This document shows positions 10,854 through 22,273 of a stretch of 64,000 nucleotides of DNA, one piece after another (the stretch's first letter is position 1; each line of letters begins with the position of its first letter). The notes beneath the pieces were generated by a model. It was not told the DNA's origin. It was given only the letters and a program-made list of their open reading frames with translations, and did no database searches. Source of the DNA: Gloeophyllum trabeum ATCC 11539 (taxonomy: Eukaryota; Basidiomycota; Agaricomycetes; Gloeophyllales; Gloeophyllaceae); assembly GCF_000344685.1 (NCBI RefSeq), contig NW_006920411.1:1535896-1599895 (forward strand). Reading direction: 5' to 3'. A program made the position numbers and the translations under genes.

Positions 10854-13800
10854 ATGCTAAATGTGTGGAAGAATGCCTGGAGGAAGGCACAATCTGCCGC
10901 CGCCACTTCAGGTCAAGACAATAACGGGGAGCCTCAGCCAAGTGCCAGTGGGGCTAGCTGGTCCGCGGCATCCGTTGACGCTGTTCCAGCGGTCCCACCA
11001 CAGAATGGCGAAGGACCCGTGTCTGCTGAACCGACGTCGATACTGTCGCAGACGCGAAAGCTAGATCAGGTAGACGGTTGGTCTTCTGTTCCTCCCGATC
11101 GCCCTGTAAAGCGGCGAAGGGACACAGATGGCACGCCGCCTGAAGCTACTAATGGCTCATTTCAACCCGAAAGCGCTGTTGATTTCGCTCCTCCGAGAGA
11201 ACTTGTAGTGTCATACGAGTCTTCGAAGGCGGCGGAGGAAACACCGTTGACAAACCAATTACGAGCCCTGGATCCAGACGGACGAATAGGGGATCCGTGG
11301 TTTCGCTACGTGCATTACATTTTGAGTGATTTAGGGCCTTGTGGTGCCGATCTTGTCTGGAGACATGCCCTATTGGATCGTGATTTGACTATACCCGAGC
11401 ATTCAGCAGTCCGTCAAGTTGAGGCCAAGCTTGCTGCGCGACCTATAAATGATGAGCGATTCCTAAAAGTAGTTCAAGACTGGACATTTTCCAACCCTTT
11501 GCTGGACTCGGCTCACACAGATAAGAATGTATCAGACAAGTTCGTGAAACTTGTACGAATCTTGAAGTCTTACGAACCCTATCGGAACAATCTTCGAGCT
11601 GTTATCTTCGGTGCGCATCCATCTTAAGCTGTGATGGGGCTCTCCCTGAACCATTGACACTAGTTCAAAGGAGGGTCGCGGCTGTAATGATCTTGAAGAT
11701 GCTTTCAATGCTTCCGTCGCCGCTTAACTTGGACTTCATTCGTCCACAGGTACTAGTCAACCATGATATGGATCAGCAGGTGAGCTGAATGCGTGAGCTC
11801 TTCATGCGGTAGTTAATTTGAAACCATGTCCCAGCGTTCCGTTATGGATAGCTTCGCTAATGGGCAATGTAATTTGCTCATAGCGACTAAGTCAATGGAG
11901 GACCTTGATATTCCCAAGGCAGACGTGGTCATCCGGTCTGCATCCTCTCCACAACTGTTCCCTTTCGTATGGCTGACAGCCTCTTAGTTTTGACCTCTTC
12001 GAGAGTCAAATCTCATATGCTTATGCTCGTGCATGTCTACGAGGTCCAGAAGCCTGTCTGATCCACATGGTCGAGGAGGGAAATGACGTGCATCGTCGCA
12101 TTCTCTCTGCCCTTTCGCCCAAGACGGACGCAATGAAGTCGTGGCTAATGGGCATGAGGAATCGCTCGGCCGCCTTCCCGCCTGCCGGTTTGCATGAGAC
12201 CACGGACCCTTACCGCTCCGACGACGAAGATAACGATGATTTGGGACCCTGTGTCGTGGACCCCAGCACCAGTAGCCGGATCTATCACCGAGATGCGACT
12301 GCCATCGTGCTGCGGTTTGTTTCTAAACTATCTGAACACCTGGGAAAGGAACTTTTCATCGTCAGGGAAAGCGTCAAGGCAGAGCCGAAAACGTATCGGG
12401 TCATAATCTGGCTACACGGGTACAATCCCATCCAGGGAGAATACTACGAATCGTTGGCCCATGCACGGCGGTCCGCCTGTTACAAAGTCTGCCAGGAGCT
12501 ATCAGACCGGGGGCACTTGGATTACCGCATACTCCCTCGGCCTCCGTATCCTTCTGGGATATACGGCCCTGCGCGGAGTGCTCCGGAAGTCAACAAGTCC
12601 AATGGAACTCGCCGATATCCACGGAAATCCCCAGACTTCTGGGCGAACTGTCGGTCTGTAGGTTGGAGCCGTGTTTTTCCTACCATCATCTGGGTAGATG
12701 ATGGGAACACACCGACCCACGGCCATATCGTCCTGTTGACTCGCTTACCCTTGCCGCCCTTGTCCAGTACTAAGGTATTCTATACCGGTGTACCCGCGAC
12801 GGTTTACTTTACGCGAGCCGCTTCATTCACCATGGACGGACCAAAACTCCAGCAGGTATATCACTATACCACGAGGCTCTGTCGCGGGATTATGAACAAG
12901 TCTTTAGACTGTCCCCTGGAGAACATGCCGTACCTGCTACTTCCGCTCAATGGAGCCTGGAAGCATGGCCCGAAGGACCATAACTCGGAAGCGTCGGACA
13001 TACAGAAATATATCCCATGGGATCTTGTGTATCATGCGGCGCAGAATTTCGTTACTCCATTTCGGTACGAAAGTATCGGAGCTGTCGAGGAGGATGTCAA
13101 GGACGCTGTGGTCCAGGACAGATGGGTCGAGTTTACCAGACGGTACGAGGTAGAAAAGGTCAGGACGGACCTATCACCCTTGAGTAAACCAGTCGATAGC
13201 CCCGTGAGTCATACTGGAAGGTTAAATGCTCAGTTCTGACGGAACCACATCTAGCGGGAAAGTGCGTATGAAAGCTTCTTGGAATACTGTAAAGCGCGAC
13301 GCAAGGATTTCGACGGCCTCAAGAGCCATACTCAACCGCTTATCCAAATAAAGCGCTTATCTGCTGTGCTCAATCGTTTGAATCCGACGACACGACCTTT
13401 AACGGAGTCATCGAAAGCAACCGCTAAATGTACGGACCTCGATCTCGCCTTTGCACGCGATCTGACTGTCCTACCCAGATCTCATACCTGAGTTGTGTGC
13501 GAAATATACTATCCCGGCGAGGTGCGTCCAATTGACATGGTGATCGATCCAAGCTGTCGGTAATGAGGCCGTCTAGCACATTCCGAACAGCACTCCTCCT
13601 ACCATCAATAACTCGGAGAATTGATGATATGCTTCTCGTGAAGGAGCTAAATGCCAAGATATTCGACCATTCCCTTCAGGAAGACTTACTGCATACAGCA
13701 ATCACAGCACCAGCTGCTGGTTTCGAGTTTGACTATGAACGCCTGGAGCTGTTAGGTGAGCGGTTCACTTCTATTTCGAATCACACACAAATGGTTGACG

Positions 13801-15592
13801 TCATCTACAAGGTGACGCCTACCTGAAATATCTGTCTTCGGTCTACCTGTTCGTGACAAACCCCGAGAAGCGCGAGGGAGCTCTCCATTTTGCGCGGCAA
13901 CGGATAATCAGCAACAAATCCCTGCTAGAGTACGCCGACAGCGCGGGATTACCTCCCTTCATACAGTCCAAGCCTTTCGTCGCCAAGTTATGGCAGCCTG
14001 CTCCTCTTGAGGCCGCTACCTCACCGGATGAGGCGTCGGTCGGCAATGCCTCGGCAGCCGGGGCAGAGTCGAATACATCTGTCGTACCACCCAAGCGATC
14101 GAAGCGGAAAAGACAGCAAGACGATCAACATATTCAATGGCTAGGAGACAAGGTGCGTCGCTATATACCGGCGTCCGTTCAGTGAATTTACTTCCTCTGC
14201 AGGCGGTCGCTGATGTGGCTGAAGCTATCATCGGAGCGGGATATATAACCGGCGGTCGCGAGGTTGCTCTGAAAGTAACGAAGGCCTTGAACATCCCTGT
14301 GCCCCGTATCGACCGGTGGTCTGACTTCGGTAGGAAGGCTCTGGCTGTTGCTCCAGAGGCCGTCTCAAAATTGGGCAAGGGGAGTATTGAAGCGGTGGAA
14401 CGTATCATTGGCCATAAATTCCAGCGCCCCCAGTTTCTCGCTCAGGCCTTGGTACGTGTTGCGTTAGTATCAGAGAACTGGCTCTAATAGTCCAGGTGAC
14501 ACTCAGACGCATGCCTCCATACAAGGTTATGACTTGACTTCTTACGAGCGGCTAGAGTTCCTTGGTGACGCGATCCTGGACTTCAGTAATGTCCGCATCC
14601 CTTTAACCATGGATCGCGCTGACCGTGCCATCCCCAGTGGTGATCCGTCACCTGTATTACAGGGAGACCCAATTGTCGCCAGGAGGTCTAACTCTATTGA
14701 AAGTGAGTATTCAGCCCTCACTCCACTCACACCCTCGAACTAATTATGCGCAGGGTGCCATGGTGTCGAATTCCGCTCTCGCCGCGGTCTGCGTATGGTC
14801 CGGCCTGCACAAACATCTGCTCTTCGAATCCCGGGACCTCGCGAACGGTATCCAAGCCTACGAAGTACAACTGAAGGCGAAACAAGAAGAGGAATATCGC
14901 TTAGCGCGCGAAGAGGGCCGCTCGCCCGGTCAGTATTGGCTAGATATAGAGCCCCCGAAGGTAAACTAGCCAATCTCGACTTGGTCGCCAATCACTCGGA
15001 CTGACGTCTGGATAGGCACTGTCAGATGTGGTGGAGTCAATCATCGGCGCGGTGTACATCTCCGACAACTTCTCGCCTGTCGGGTCGGAGACGCTCTTTG
15101 TGAATGTCCTCAAGCCGTTCTACGACAAGCACATCACGCTCAAGACGTTGTCGCATCACCCGACGAAGATCCTGTTCGAGCTGTTCCAAGCGGAGGGGTG
15201 TCATGAGTTCGAGATGCTGAAACAGCAAGTCCACCCTGAGCGGAGTAGTTCTGACGGAAGGACGGGAGGCAGTCAACAAATAACTCGCTGCGAAGGTAGC
15301 TGTCCCTGCACGTAAAGGTTATGTGGACATCACTGACGATGTCTCCCTGTACCCAGTCATCGTGCACGATACCATCCTCGCTGCAGCAGAATCTGCAACG
15401 ACTCTGAGCGCGTCCCGAATGGCCTCGTTCTTCGCGTTGGACGCGCTCGAGGGCGACTCCGAGTTCATGAAGCGCACGTGCGACTGCCGTTCGCAATCCC
15501 AGGCCCGCAAGGCGGTGAAGAAAGCGCTGAAGGACATGTGGGAGGACGACGGTAATGACGAGGAAGTAGAGGCCGCGGACGGGCGGGACTGA
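10854..15592 (+). CDS. Dicer-like ribonuclease III lacking a functional helicase
   Basis: Predicted to cut double-stranded RNA into small RNAs in the RNA-silencing pathway. Domains in order: about 120 low-complexity residues; a segment matching the helicase insert (ILSDLGPCGADLVWRHALL); a degenerate helicase C domain (NLLIATKSMEDLDIPKADVV, then YAYARACLRG); a Dicer dimerisation/DUF283-like domain (ATAIVLRFVSKL..ARRSACYKVCQEL); a platform/PAZ-like region; RNase IIIa with ERLELLGDAYLKY (13738-13830) and DVAEAIIGAGY (14205-14245); RNase IIIb with ERLEFLGDAILDF (14546-14588) and DVVESIIGAVYI (15025-15063); and a C-terminal dsRBD-like tail. Both RNase III domains keep the acidic residues expected for catalysis. 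There is no Walker A or DECH box anywhere, and motif VI (normally QxxGRxxR) is lost. More than ten introns; several use GTCTGC donors. Confidence 0.88.
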
Positions 15593-15756
15593 TATGGTTT
15601 GCTGGACAACTCAACTGTGCGCCCGGACTGTGGTTTCGAGAGCGACATCTATACCCAGCCAGTGCTATTAACACGCTCGAACATGCTTGGTCTACGTCGA
15701 ACGTGGCATGCACTATGTCTCTACTTGTATAGCTAGCGTCCGCGCGAACCACTTGC

Positions 15757-16125
15757 TTAATCCTGCGCACCAGCGCCGGACTTCTTCCTTTGGGACCGTC
15801 CGTCAGATGACCGCGAGCAAGGACAATCATAGCACGCGTTATAAATGGGCGACTCACAATTGGTAGGCCGCGGCCACGAAGGGGATGCTGAAGCCGCCCA
15901 CGAGGTAGGCGATGGTCTTCGCCGCGAAGGCGGGCTTGCTGTGGAACGAGAAGGGGACGGGCTGCACCGGCGTCGCGCACGGATATGAGCAGACGTACTC
16001 AAGGGCCGATGCACGGGTTGGACACGTACGCTGTGGTCAGCATGGGCCCCGCGAGCTTGGACGCGGCGGGCAGCACGGGCGGCCTGCTGGCGGAGGAGCG
16101 GCGAGCGAGCGAGGATGGACTGCAT
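15757..16125 (-). CDS. COX8: Cytochrome c oxidase subunit VIIc (yeast Cox8)
   Basis: Three exons on the minus strand encode about 76 residues. Residues 1-30 (MQSILARSPLLRQQAARAAR onward) form a basic, Ser/Ala/Arg-rich mitochondrial presequence. The mature part reads PVPFSFHSKPAFAAKTIAYL followed by VGGFSIPFVAAAYQLKKSG, a single membrane-spanning helix with the PF..K..FA.K and GFSIPF signature of subunit VIIc. The protein is a structural subunit of respiratory complex IV in the mitochondrial inner membrane. The introns are GTACGT..GCAG and GTGAGT..AAAG, and frame is kept through both. The length matches the family. The gene is convergent with the Dicer gene, 164 bp from its stop. Confidence 0.88.
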   Translation of the reverse strand: MQSILARSPLLRQQAARAARRVQARGAHADHSVRVQPVHRPLSTSAHIRARRRCSPSPSRSTASPPSRRRPSPTSWAASASPSWPRPTNCESPIYNACYDCPCSRSSDGRSQRKKSGAGAQD

Positions 16126-17195
16126 TTCTGCGCGAAGGGCTGGCGGCGGATGTGTCTGGGTGCAAGTACGGAGGCGGGGCGAGAAATGACGCAAAAACTT
16201 GCCATTGGTTCGGACGAGCATCGGGAAACGCCGGAGGGGCCCGCGGCTCCGACTCCGCGACTAGTTTTGCTTTCAGCGACCGTGCACGCTTGGTGCACGC
16301 CATCGAGGTGCCTTCAACTGCAAGTCCTGAATTGTCGGTATGTAACCTGAGGCCATTGTATATTTTGTCCCCCACGCTTGCGCCCTCTGGCCCCTTGTAT
16401 CCCCAATAAGCAAAGACATAGCACCCAAATATACTAGAACCCGCACCCCATGCGTGGTGACCCAGAACCATGATGCCTTTACGTCGACAACGTGTCCTCA
16501 CGTTCCGCATCTTCAGGGGATCTATCAATTGTCCCCTTGGAACGAGAAGCGATCGGGTATGGCCAGCGCTAGATACCGAGTGCAGGGTGGATCTCGGGGA
16601 CGACGAATCATTGTCCTAAATCGGTCTCAGCGATCGAAGAGAGCTTATACCACGCCAACTTCCTTCGCTGATCAGCGTTGGCTTGAGAAAATACGGTACA
16701 TAGCAGAGTGCATGATATCGGGGCTTTTTTGGGGAAGCAGCGAACGGCAACGACGGTCCCCCAGCCCTGACGTGGTCTATATTTTTCACTACTTCCAACT
16801 CGCCATCGTCTGGCCACATTCTCGTGGCGGAGATCTACAATCTCTCCGCCCCAAAAAATGGTAAGAATCAAGTCGTGGGCCGTGACTATTAAACACCGCA
16901 GCTTACAGCTTGATGCAACGTCTGGAACGATCGAGTTGCAAGCAGACGAGAAACGGTGAATTACGTGATAGATAAAATACAAACCAAATCAGACCCTAAT
17001 ATGACCTAACGCAATTATACCCCGATAGAGCAGGAGAAACGATACTTTCGCTGAGGCTCTAGAACGCCACGATATCTTCCTATAATCCCTGTGGGACAGC
17101 GCCCACATACCGGAGCAAATCTAGCCCACCGCCGCCCTCTCGCGCGCGCGCGACTGGCGGCCGGAAAGTGCGCATGAGCAAGTCTATTGATCATG
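16126..17195. other. Intergenic; nothing recognised
   Basis: About 1.1 kb between the COX8 start and the stop of the proline-rich orphan. It includes the COX8 promoter. Overlapping frames of 65-165 codons occur on both strands, with no domains and no consistent introns. A CG-alternating run (CGCGCGCGCG) sits near 17140-17152. Confidence 0.5.
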
Positions 17196-18095
17196 TCACG
17201 GCCAACGTACTATAGGACTCCTCCCGCGCGGATCTTTGCCGCCGGGGTCAACAGGCAGCGAGGTGCTCCTCGCCCGCACGCATTCGGCGGGCACTTGCAG
17301 CGGGCCTGGCACGAAGTCGTTGGCTTGGAAGCCCGTCTTGGCTGGGCTGCCGAGCCGGAATATGTCGTAGAGCTCCGCGAGACTGAGGTTGCGCTGGGTC
17401 TCGGGGCCCGACGGCGGGTCGAGGCGGTGCTTGCTGAGGTGCAGCCTGGGGCTCGCGAAGCCCGCGGCCTTTTGGGATGGTGGTACATTGATTGGGACGG
17501 GTGGTTTCGCGGGTGACAGGCCCGCGGGATGATTAGGGCGGGCGGGCTTCTCCGAGTCGTCATTAGCGACGGAAGAGGACCACGAGGCGATGGCAGAGGA
17601 CGGGATCGGCGCGAGGGGGTACGATTTGGGACGGTGGACGAGAGCCGGCATAGGCGAGTGCCGAATGTGGCGATTGGCATCCCCGGCGCGGACGGGCGGC
17701 GGTACTTCTGGGCGACGCCGGGTGCAGGGCACGCTGTCAAAAAACGAGTCGCCGGGGAACGGAGTGGGCGGCCATGAGTTGTTCGCGCAGGAATATTCGA
17801 ATGGAATGGATGGGGAGCGGAGTGGGATGAAATCAGAAGGCAGCGGGAGATGTTGCCCTGCCGCAGCAGCAGGGTCTGACAGAGCTCGCGTGTAGTGAGA
17901 AGCCCCGAGGCCGTGGCGCTGGAGCAGGCCGTAGGAGAGCTTGGGCTGGTGGTGAAAGGGCAGGGTGACTACGGAGTCGGACGCGCAGGGTGCCCGGGAC
18001 GACGTGAAGACATACGAGGTGGGCGGGCGGTGGTCAGCGGCGGCATCGAAAGACAAACAGGGCGTCCGGCGGTGGGCACGGGGAGTGTGTTCCAT
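17196..18095 (-). CDS. Proline-rich orphan protein, single exon
   Basis: An uninterrupted frame of 299 codons from ATG at 18095. The protein is rich in Pro, Ser, Ala and Arg, with no signal peptide or transmembrane helix. The most ordered part is near the C-terminus ([20 protein letters not shown], then [20 protein letters not shown]). I do not recognise a family. Its start lies 153 bp from the divergently transcribed aldehyde dehydrogenase. Two antisense frames of about 80-100 codons exist but are fragmentary, so this strand is preferred. It could be a fast-evolving regulator or a non-coding GC-rich stretch that happens to be open; the length of the frame favours a real gene. Confidence 0.6.
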   Translation of the reverse strand: MEHTPRAHRRTPCLSFDAAADHRPPTSYVFTSSRAPCASDSVVTLPFHHQPKLSYGLLQRHGLGASHYTRALSDPAAAAGQHLPLPSDFIPLRSPSIPFEYSCANNSWPPTPFPGDSFFDSVPCTRRRPEVPPPVRAGDANRHIRHSPMPALVHRPKSYPLAPIPSSAIASWSSSVANDDSEKPARPNHPAGLSPAKPPVPINVPPSQKAAGFASPRLHLSKHRLDPPSGPETQRNLSLAELYDIFRLGSPAKTGFQANDFVPGPLQVPAECVRARSTSLPVDPGGKDPRGRSPIVRWP

Positions 18096-18248
18096 GCTCA
18101 GCAGCAGAGCGAGAGCAAGAGTCGGTGCAGCTCGCAGTGGTGTCGGAACGCTCTTGAGCCGCCGCCTGGGATTGAATTACATAAGCAAGAGATTAGATAG
18201 CGCGTCAGATTGGCCGATCTCTTTCCTGCGTCCCTCCACCACACCGCA

Positions 18249-21063
18249 ATGGCCCAGCCCGTGCAAGTCACCATTCCCGCCACAGGGCGCAAGATCACCG
18301 TCCCAACAGGGCTCTTCATCAACAACGAGTTTGTGCCGTCGGTGGATTCCAAGGATACCATCGAGTGAGCGGTTCTTGCGCCCATCACGAATCCCCGCCC
18401 GCCTGCACCCTGCGGCGCTCGGCCACTCATCACCGATGCTCTCTTTAGGACCGTCAACCCGGCCACCGAGCTTGTCATCTGTTCTGTCGCCGCCGGTGCG
18501 TGCCCTGTCATCTCGCCACATCTCTCGCTCTCTTCCATTCATCCGCCCGACTCCCCCCATTTTATTTACATCTCGCCCCCTGGCGCGCTTTCGCACGATC
18601 GTGCGAGGCCATCACTGTTCCCTCTTCTTTTCGCTCCGCCCTGGACCTTGCACGGATGCATTGACGCGTCCCACAATTCTAGCGTCTTCGGCTGACATTG
18701 ACAGAGCCGTCGCTGCCGCCCGACACGCCTTCAATACAACATGGGGCAAGAACGTGACCGGCTTTGAGCGTTCCAGGCTCATGAACAAACTGGCTGATCT
18801 GATGGAGCGAGACGCACAGGCCTTGGCGGAGTTGGAAACACTCAACAATGGCAAGCCCGTGCGCGTTGCTAGGTGCGTCCGCGCTCTCCACCGAAAATCC
18901 TTGTATTTCGGCTAGATCTCCGACGGCCGCGTTCGGACTGATCCTGTGCTGATATCATTATTCGCGTAATCCCCAGGGACTTCGACATTGGCGACTCTAT
19001 ACAATGCATCAGGTACTACGCCGGCTGGGCCGACAAGATTACTGGTCAGGTTAGTCCCATCCCGAGATTCGGGTCCGTGACTCGGGAACCCGCGGTAGAC
19101 GCCGCCACGGCCCATTGGCCTATCACTCCGTGCATTTCCTTTCTTGTCCCTGTCTTGACGCGCTGACGACGCCCTCTCTTCCCAGACCATCGAAGTCGAC
19201 AACAAGACCAAAGTTGCCTTTACCCGCCACGAGCCCATTGGCGTCTGCGGCCAAATGTCCGTCTCCCCGCTTTTTCCTCTCCATGCCTAGGCTTGACGTG
19301 CTTTCTCGCGCCATGGCGTCCTCAGCATACCATGGAATTATCCTATCAACATGTGGTACGCCCCCTTTTTTTTCTGACGCGATCACAGCGACCTCAGCGA
19401 TTCATCGCCATCCTCCAGGTCTTGGAAGGTGGCCCCTGCTCTCGCGGCAGGCTGCACAATCGTCATGAAACCGTCAGAGGTCACCCCGCTCACCGCCCTT
19501 GTACGCCCACTGCCTCCTACCGCGGTGTCGCCCGTTCGCTTATTTTTGCTTGTCACGCCACCGCCGACTTAGAAATTGTCCGAATTATTCGTCGAAGCTG
19601 GGTTCCCACCCGGCGTCCTCAACACGGTCCCGTCCCTCGGCTCGGTCGGCGGCGCCGCCCTTGCGTCCCACCTCGACGTCGACAAGGTCGCGTTCACCGG
19701 CAGCACCCTGACCGGCAGGAAGATCATGGAGGCAGCGGCCAGGAGCAACCTGAAAAAGGTACGCGTCTTACTTCCCGGCCGTTGGACGAGCGGATGATGG
19801 TTCGCGCCATCCTCCACTCGGCCATGGCCAGAGTATCCTCGTCGGCGCCCTGACACTGCTCGCGCTTGTCAGGTCTCTCTCGAACTGGGCGGCAAGTCGC
19901 CCCACATCATCTTCGAGTCCGCCGACCTCGAGCAGGGTCCGTCCTCCTTTCCTCCAATATCTGCGCGTGCGTCCTGACCGTGGCCGGCTCTAGCCGCCAA
20001 CTGGGCCGCCCTGGGCATCCTCTACAACTCCGGGCAGGACTGCACCGCGGGCTCGCGCCTCTTCGTGCAGGACACGATCTACGACAGGTTCACCGCGCTG
20101 CTCGCGGAGAAGGCGCGCGCGCTGAAGATCGGCGACGGGTTCGGCGAGGACGTGAGCGGCGGGCCCGTGGTGAGCGACCTCTGCCGCGTGCCCGGCGCTG
20201 TATGGATCTTCACGCGTGTCTGCTCTAGGTCTCCAAGGCGCAGTATGAGCGCGTGTGGTCGTACATCGAGTCGGGCAAGGCTGAGGGCGCGAAGATCCTC
20301 AACGGCGGGGAGAAACGGCAGGGCAAGGGGTTCTATGTCGATCCTACGAGTAGGTCGCGTTTGGGTACTCTTGCTCGACCTTGTGACTTACGCACGGCTT
20401 CAATGCAAGTTTTTACTGACGTCAAGCCGTCCATGAAAATCGTGAGTGCTTGAAAAGGATATATGACCGCAGCCCGTCATTTGTTCATCGTTTTGTTGTA
20501 CAGGTCAGGGAAGAGGTGTGTGGTGTTGTATATCTCTGCGATGCATGGCCGCCTGACTGCGGCTATTGTCCAGATTTTCGGGCCCGTGCTGGCTGTCGCC
20601 AAGTTCCACACGGAAGAAGAAGCCATCGCGCTAGCAAACGACACGACGTACGGTCTTGGCGCAGGCCTGCACTCCAGTAAGCCCGCGTGACACGCTGTGC
20701 ACCCGTTGCGAACTCTAACGCGTGCCTCGTAGATGACGCCAACCAGTGCATGCGCGTCTCTTCGGCGCTCGAAGCGGGCACGGTGAGTCGATAACTCGGA
20801 CCCTGAAACGCTTGGAGCCCCTCACCTCATGGCACACAGGTTTGGGTCAACCAATACAATATGCTCAACAACAACGTACCTTTCGGAGGGAAAAAGCAGA
20901 GCGGCATCGGTGGGTCTTGTTCGATCATTGCGAGGTCTCACAGCCGCTGAGTACCCGCTATCCTTTTCAAGGCCGCGAGCTGGGCAGCTACGGCCTCGAG
21001 GAGTATACCTCCGTCAAGGCTGTGCATTGGAACTTTGGCGAGAAGCTCGACTGGCCTTTCTAG
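18249..21063 (+). CDS. NAD(P)-dependent aldehyde dehydrogenase
   Basis: Oxidises aldehydes to carboxylic acids. Roughly fifteen small exons join to about 500 residues, the normal family length, starting [20 protein letters not shown] at 18249. Hallmarks seen in order are TVNPATE, the cofactor-site IPWNYPIN (19320-19353), [12 protein letters not shown], the Rossmann-fold glycine motif FTGSTLTGR (19693-19720), the catalytic base glutamate in SLELGGKSP (19874-19900), the catalytic cysteine in [12 protein letters not shown] (20023-20060), EEIFGPVL, and the terminal [20 protein letters not shown]. There is no mitochondrial presequence, so it is probably cytosolic like fungal Ald5/AldA-type enzymes. 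The intron density is high, with several introns under 60 nt and donors including GTCCGT and GTGCGT. Confidence 0.92.
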
Positions 21064-21517
21064 ACCGGGTAGCGGACACATGTAGCGAACAAGCGGACAG
21101 CGGGGGAAATCTTGGATATGAACATGTATGGTATCGAAGCCTTGTACGAATAGTTCGCCGCTCTGGATTTAGTATGCGCAATTCATGACATCTACTATAC
21201 GATGTGCTAGACAGGCACTGCAGATGCAAAGGGGGATAAGCACGCCTCGTTCTTGCGTGGCCGTGGCCCAGGGAGATCACATCCTGACGTCCCTGCACTA
21301 AGCGGTGCAGACTCGAAGCGCTGTGGGCGGTCATCTCTTGTTGTGCGACCTCCTCCTGAGCACCATGCAGTATTCTTGATAGCGTCCATCACTGATGCAT
21401 GTCTTCGAGGTCTCATTATATCATCAGATTGACAGAGTCGGCAAAGGTAGGTTATCCGCCGGGCATCGCCATATACTACAGGGTGTGTAATGTAATTATC
21501 TACCGATTCACAAGTCA
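21064..21517. other. Intergenic between ALDH and zinc-cluster gene A
   Basis: The 454 bp hold the 3' ends of two convergent genes. I see no gene, RNA or repeat in it. Confidence 0.6.
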
Positions 21518-22273
21518 CTAGTACCAAGCGTGCCCGTCTTCGTTACACGGAGGGAACGGCGCATACTGGTGTCCCGACAGTACATTGTTATGAACGGCAA
21601 ATGTCTGGGGGTCAATGGTCCAGTTGAGGTCTGGAAACAAAGGAACGGCCGCTGTAGCTGAATTCAACGTGGTACCCGAGTGAGCATAATTAGCGACGCT
21701 ATCTCCCGCGCTGGCGTTGGTGGCGCGCGGGATTCCAGTGGCGAGATGATTCGTGTGTTCCCATGGAGGGCGAGTAGTGTACGAAGAAGTCGAGGCGTGG
21801 CCAGCGGTTGGCTGATGGTGCCTACCATCTTGAGGACGTGGGTGCGTCTTGGTGAAATCAGTGTCACTACCGAAGGGGAAATGCCACTGCATCTACCCAC
21901 ATTCCCAGCGACGGAGTAGACCGATCGCTGCATTTCGCCAAGGGGGTGAAGGGTAATTGGTATGATAGGGCGGGGCGCGATTCTCCTCGGCTCTTGCGGT
22001 CCACGTACGACGCCTGCGTCTGTGGATGGCCCTGAGGTGCAGGCAGGAGTGGGTTGAGCTCCGCGTTTCCGCGCATGTGCAGAGTATAGGCAAGGCCGGC
22101 CGGCCTTGTCACACCGAGAGCAACAAGCCTTGGAAGTTTTCTCGCACTGTGGACGATGAGGGGACAAATCCGCGCCGTGCGGAGGGTACGGACCTTGGCG
22201 TGTGCTCTGCGACATGCATCACACGCGATCTCGGCCTTGGGCCTCAGATTGGGAATTTCTGGAGAGTCCGGTA
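21518..22273 (-). CDS. Zn2Cys6 transcription factor, copy A of three
   Basis: The DNA-binding zinc cluster reads ACDACRRAHAK, then an intron (GTCCGT..CACAG), then CEKTSKACCSRCDKAGRPC, giving the canonical six cysteines of a Gal4-type domain. A leader SPEIPNLRPKAEIA precedes it. The C-terminal region is Pro/Thr/His-rich and ends FPPCNEDGHAWY. Between the zinc cluster and that tail the reading frame has to shift: a GTACGT donor near 22007 spliced to GATGCAG near 21891 restores it, but a real frameshift is the alternative. The first exon with the ATG was not identified; the exon described begins after a TTCAG acceptor at 22273. No fungal-specific middle homology domain is present, and the protein is short (under 250 residues). 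Targets are unknown. Confidence 0.65.

Noticed and set aside
17965..18915. Plus-strand 316-codon frame across the ALDH start
   Set aside because: It reads through the first introns of the aldehyde dehydrogenase in the wrong frame; the real exons ([13 protein letters not shown] and on) are in another frame.
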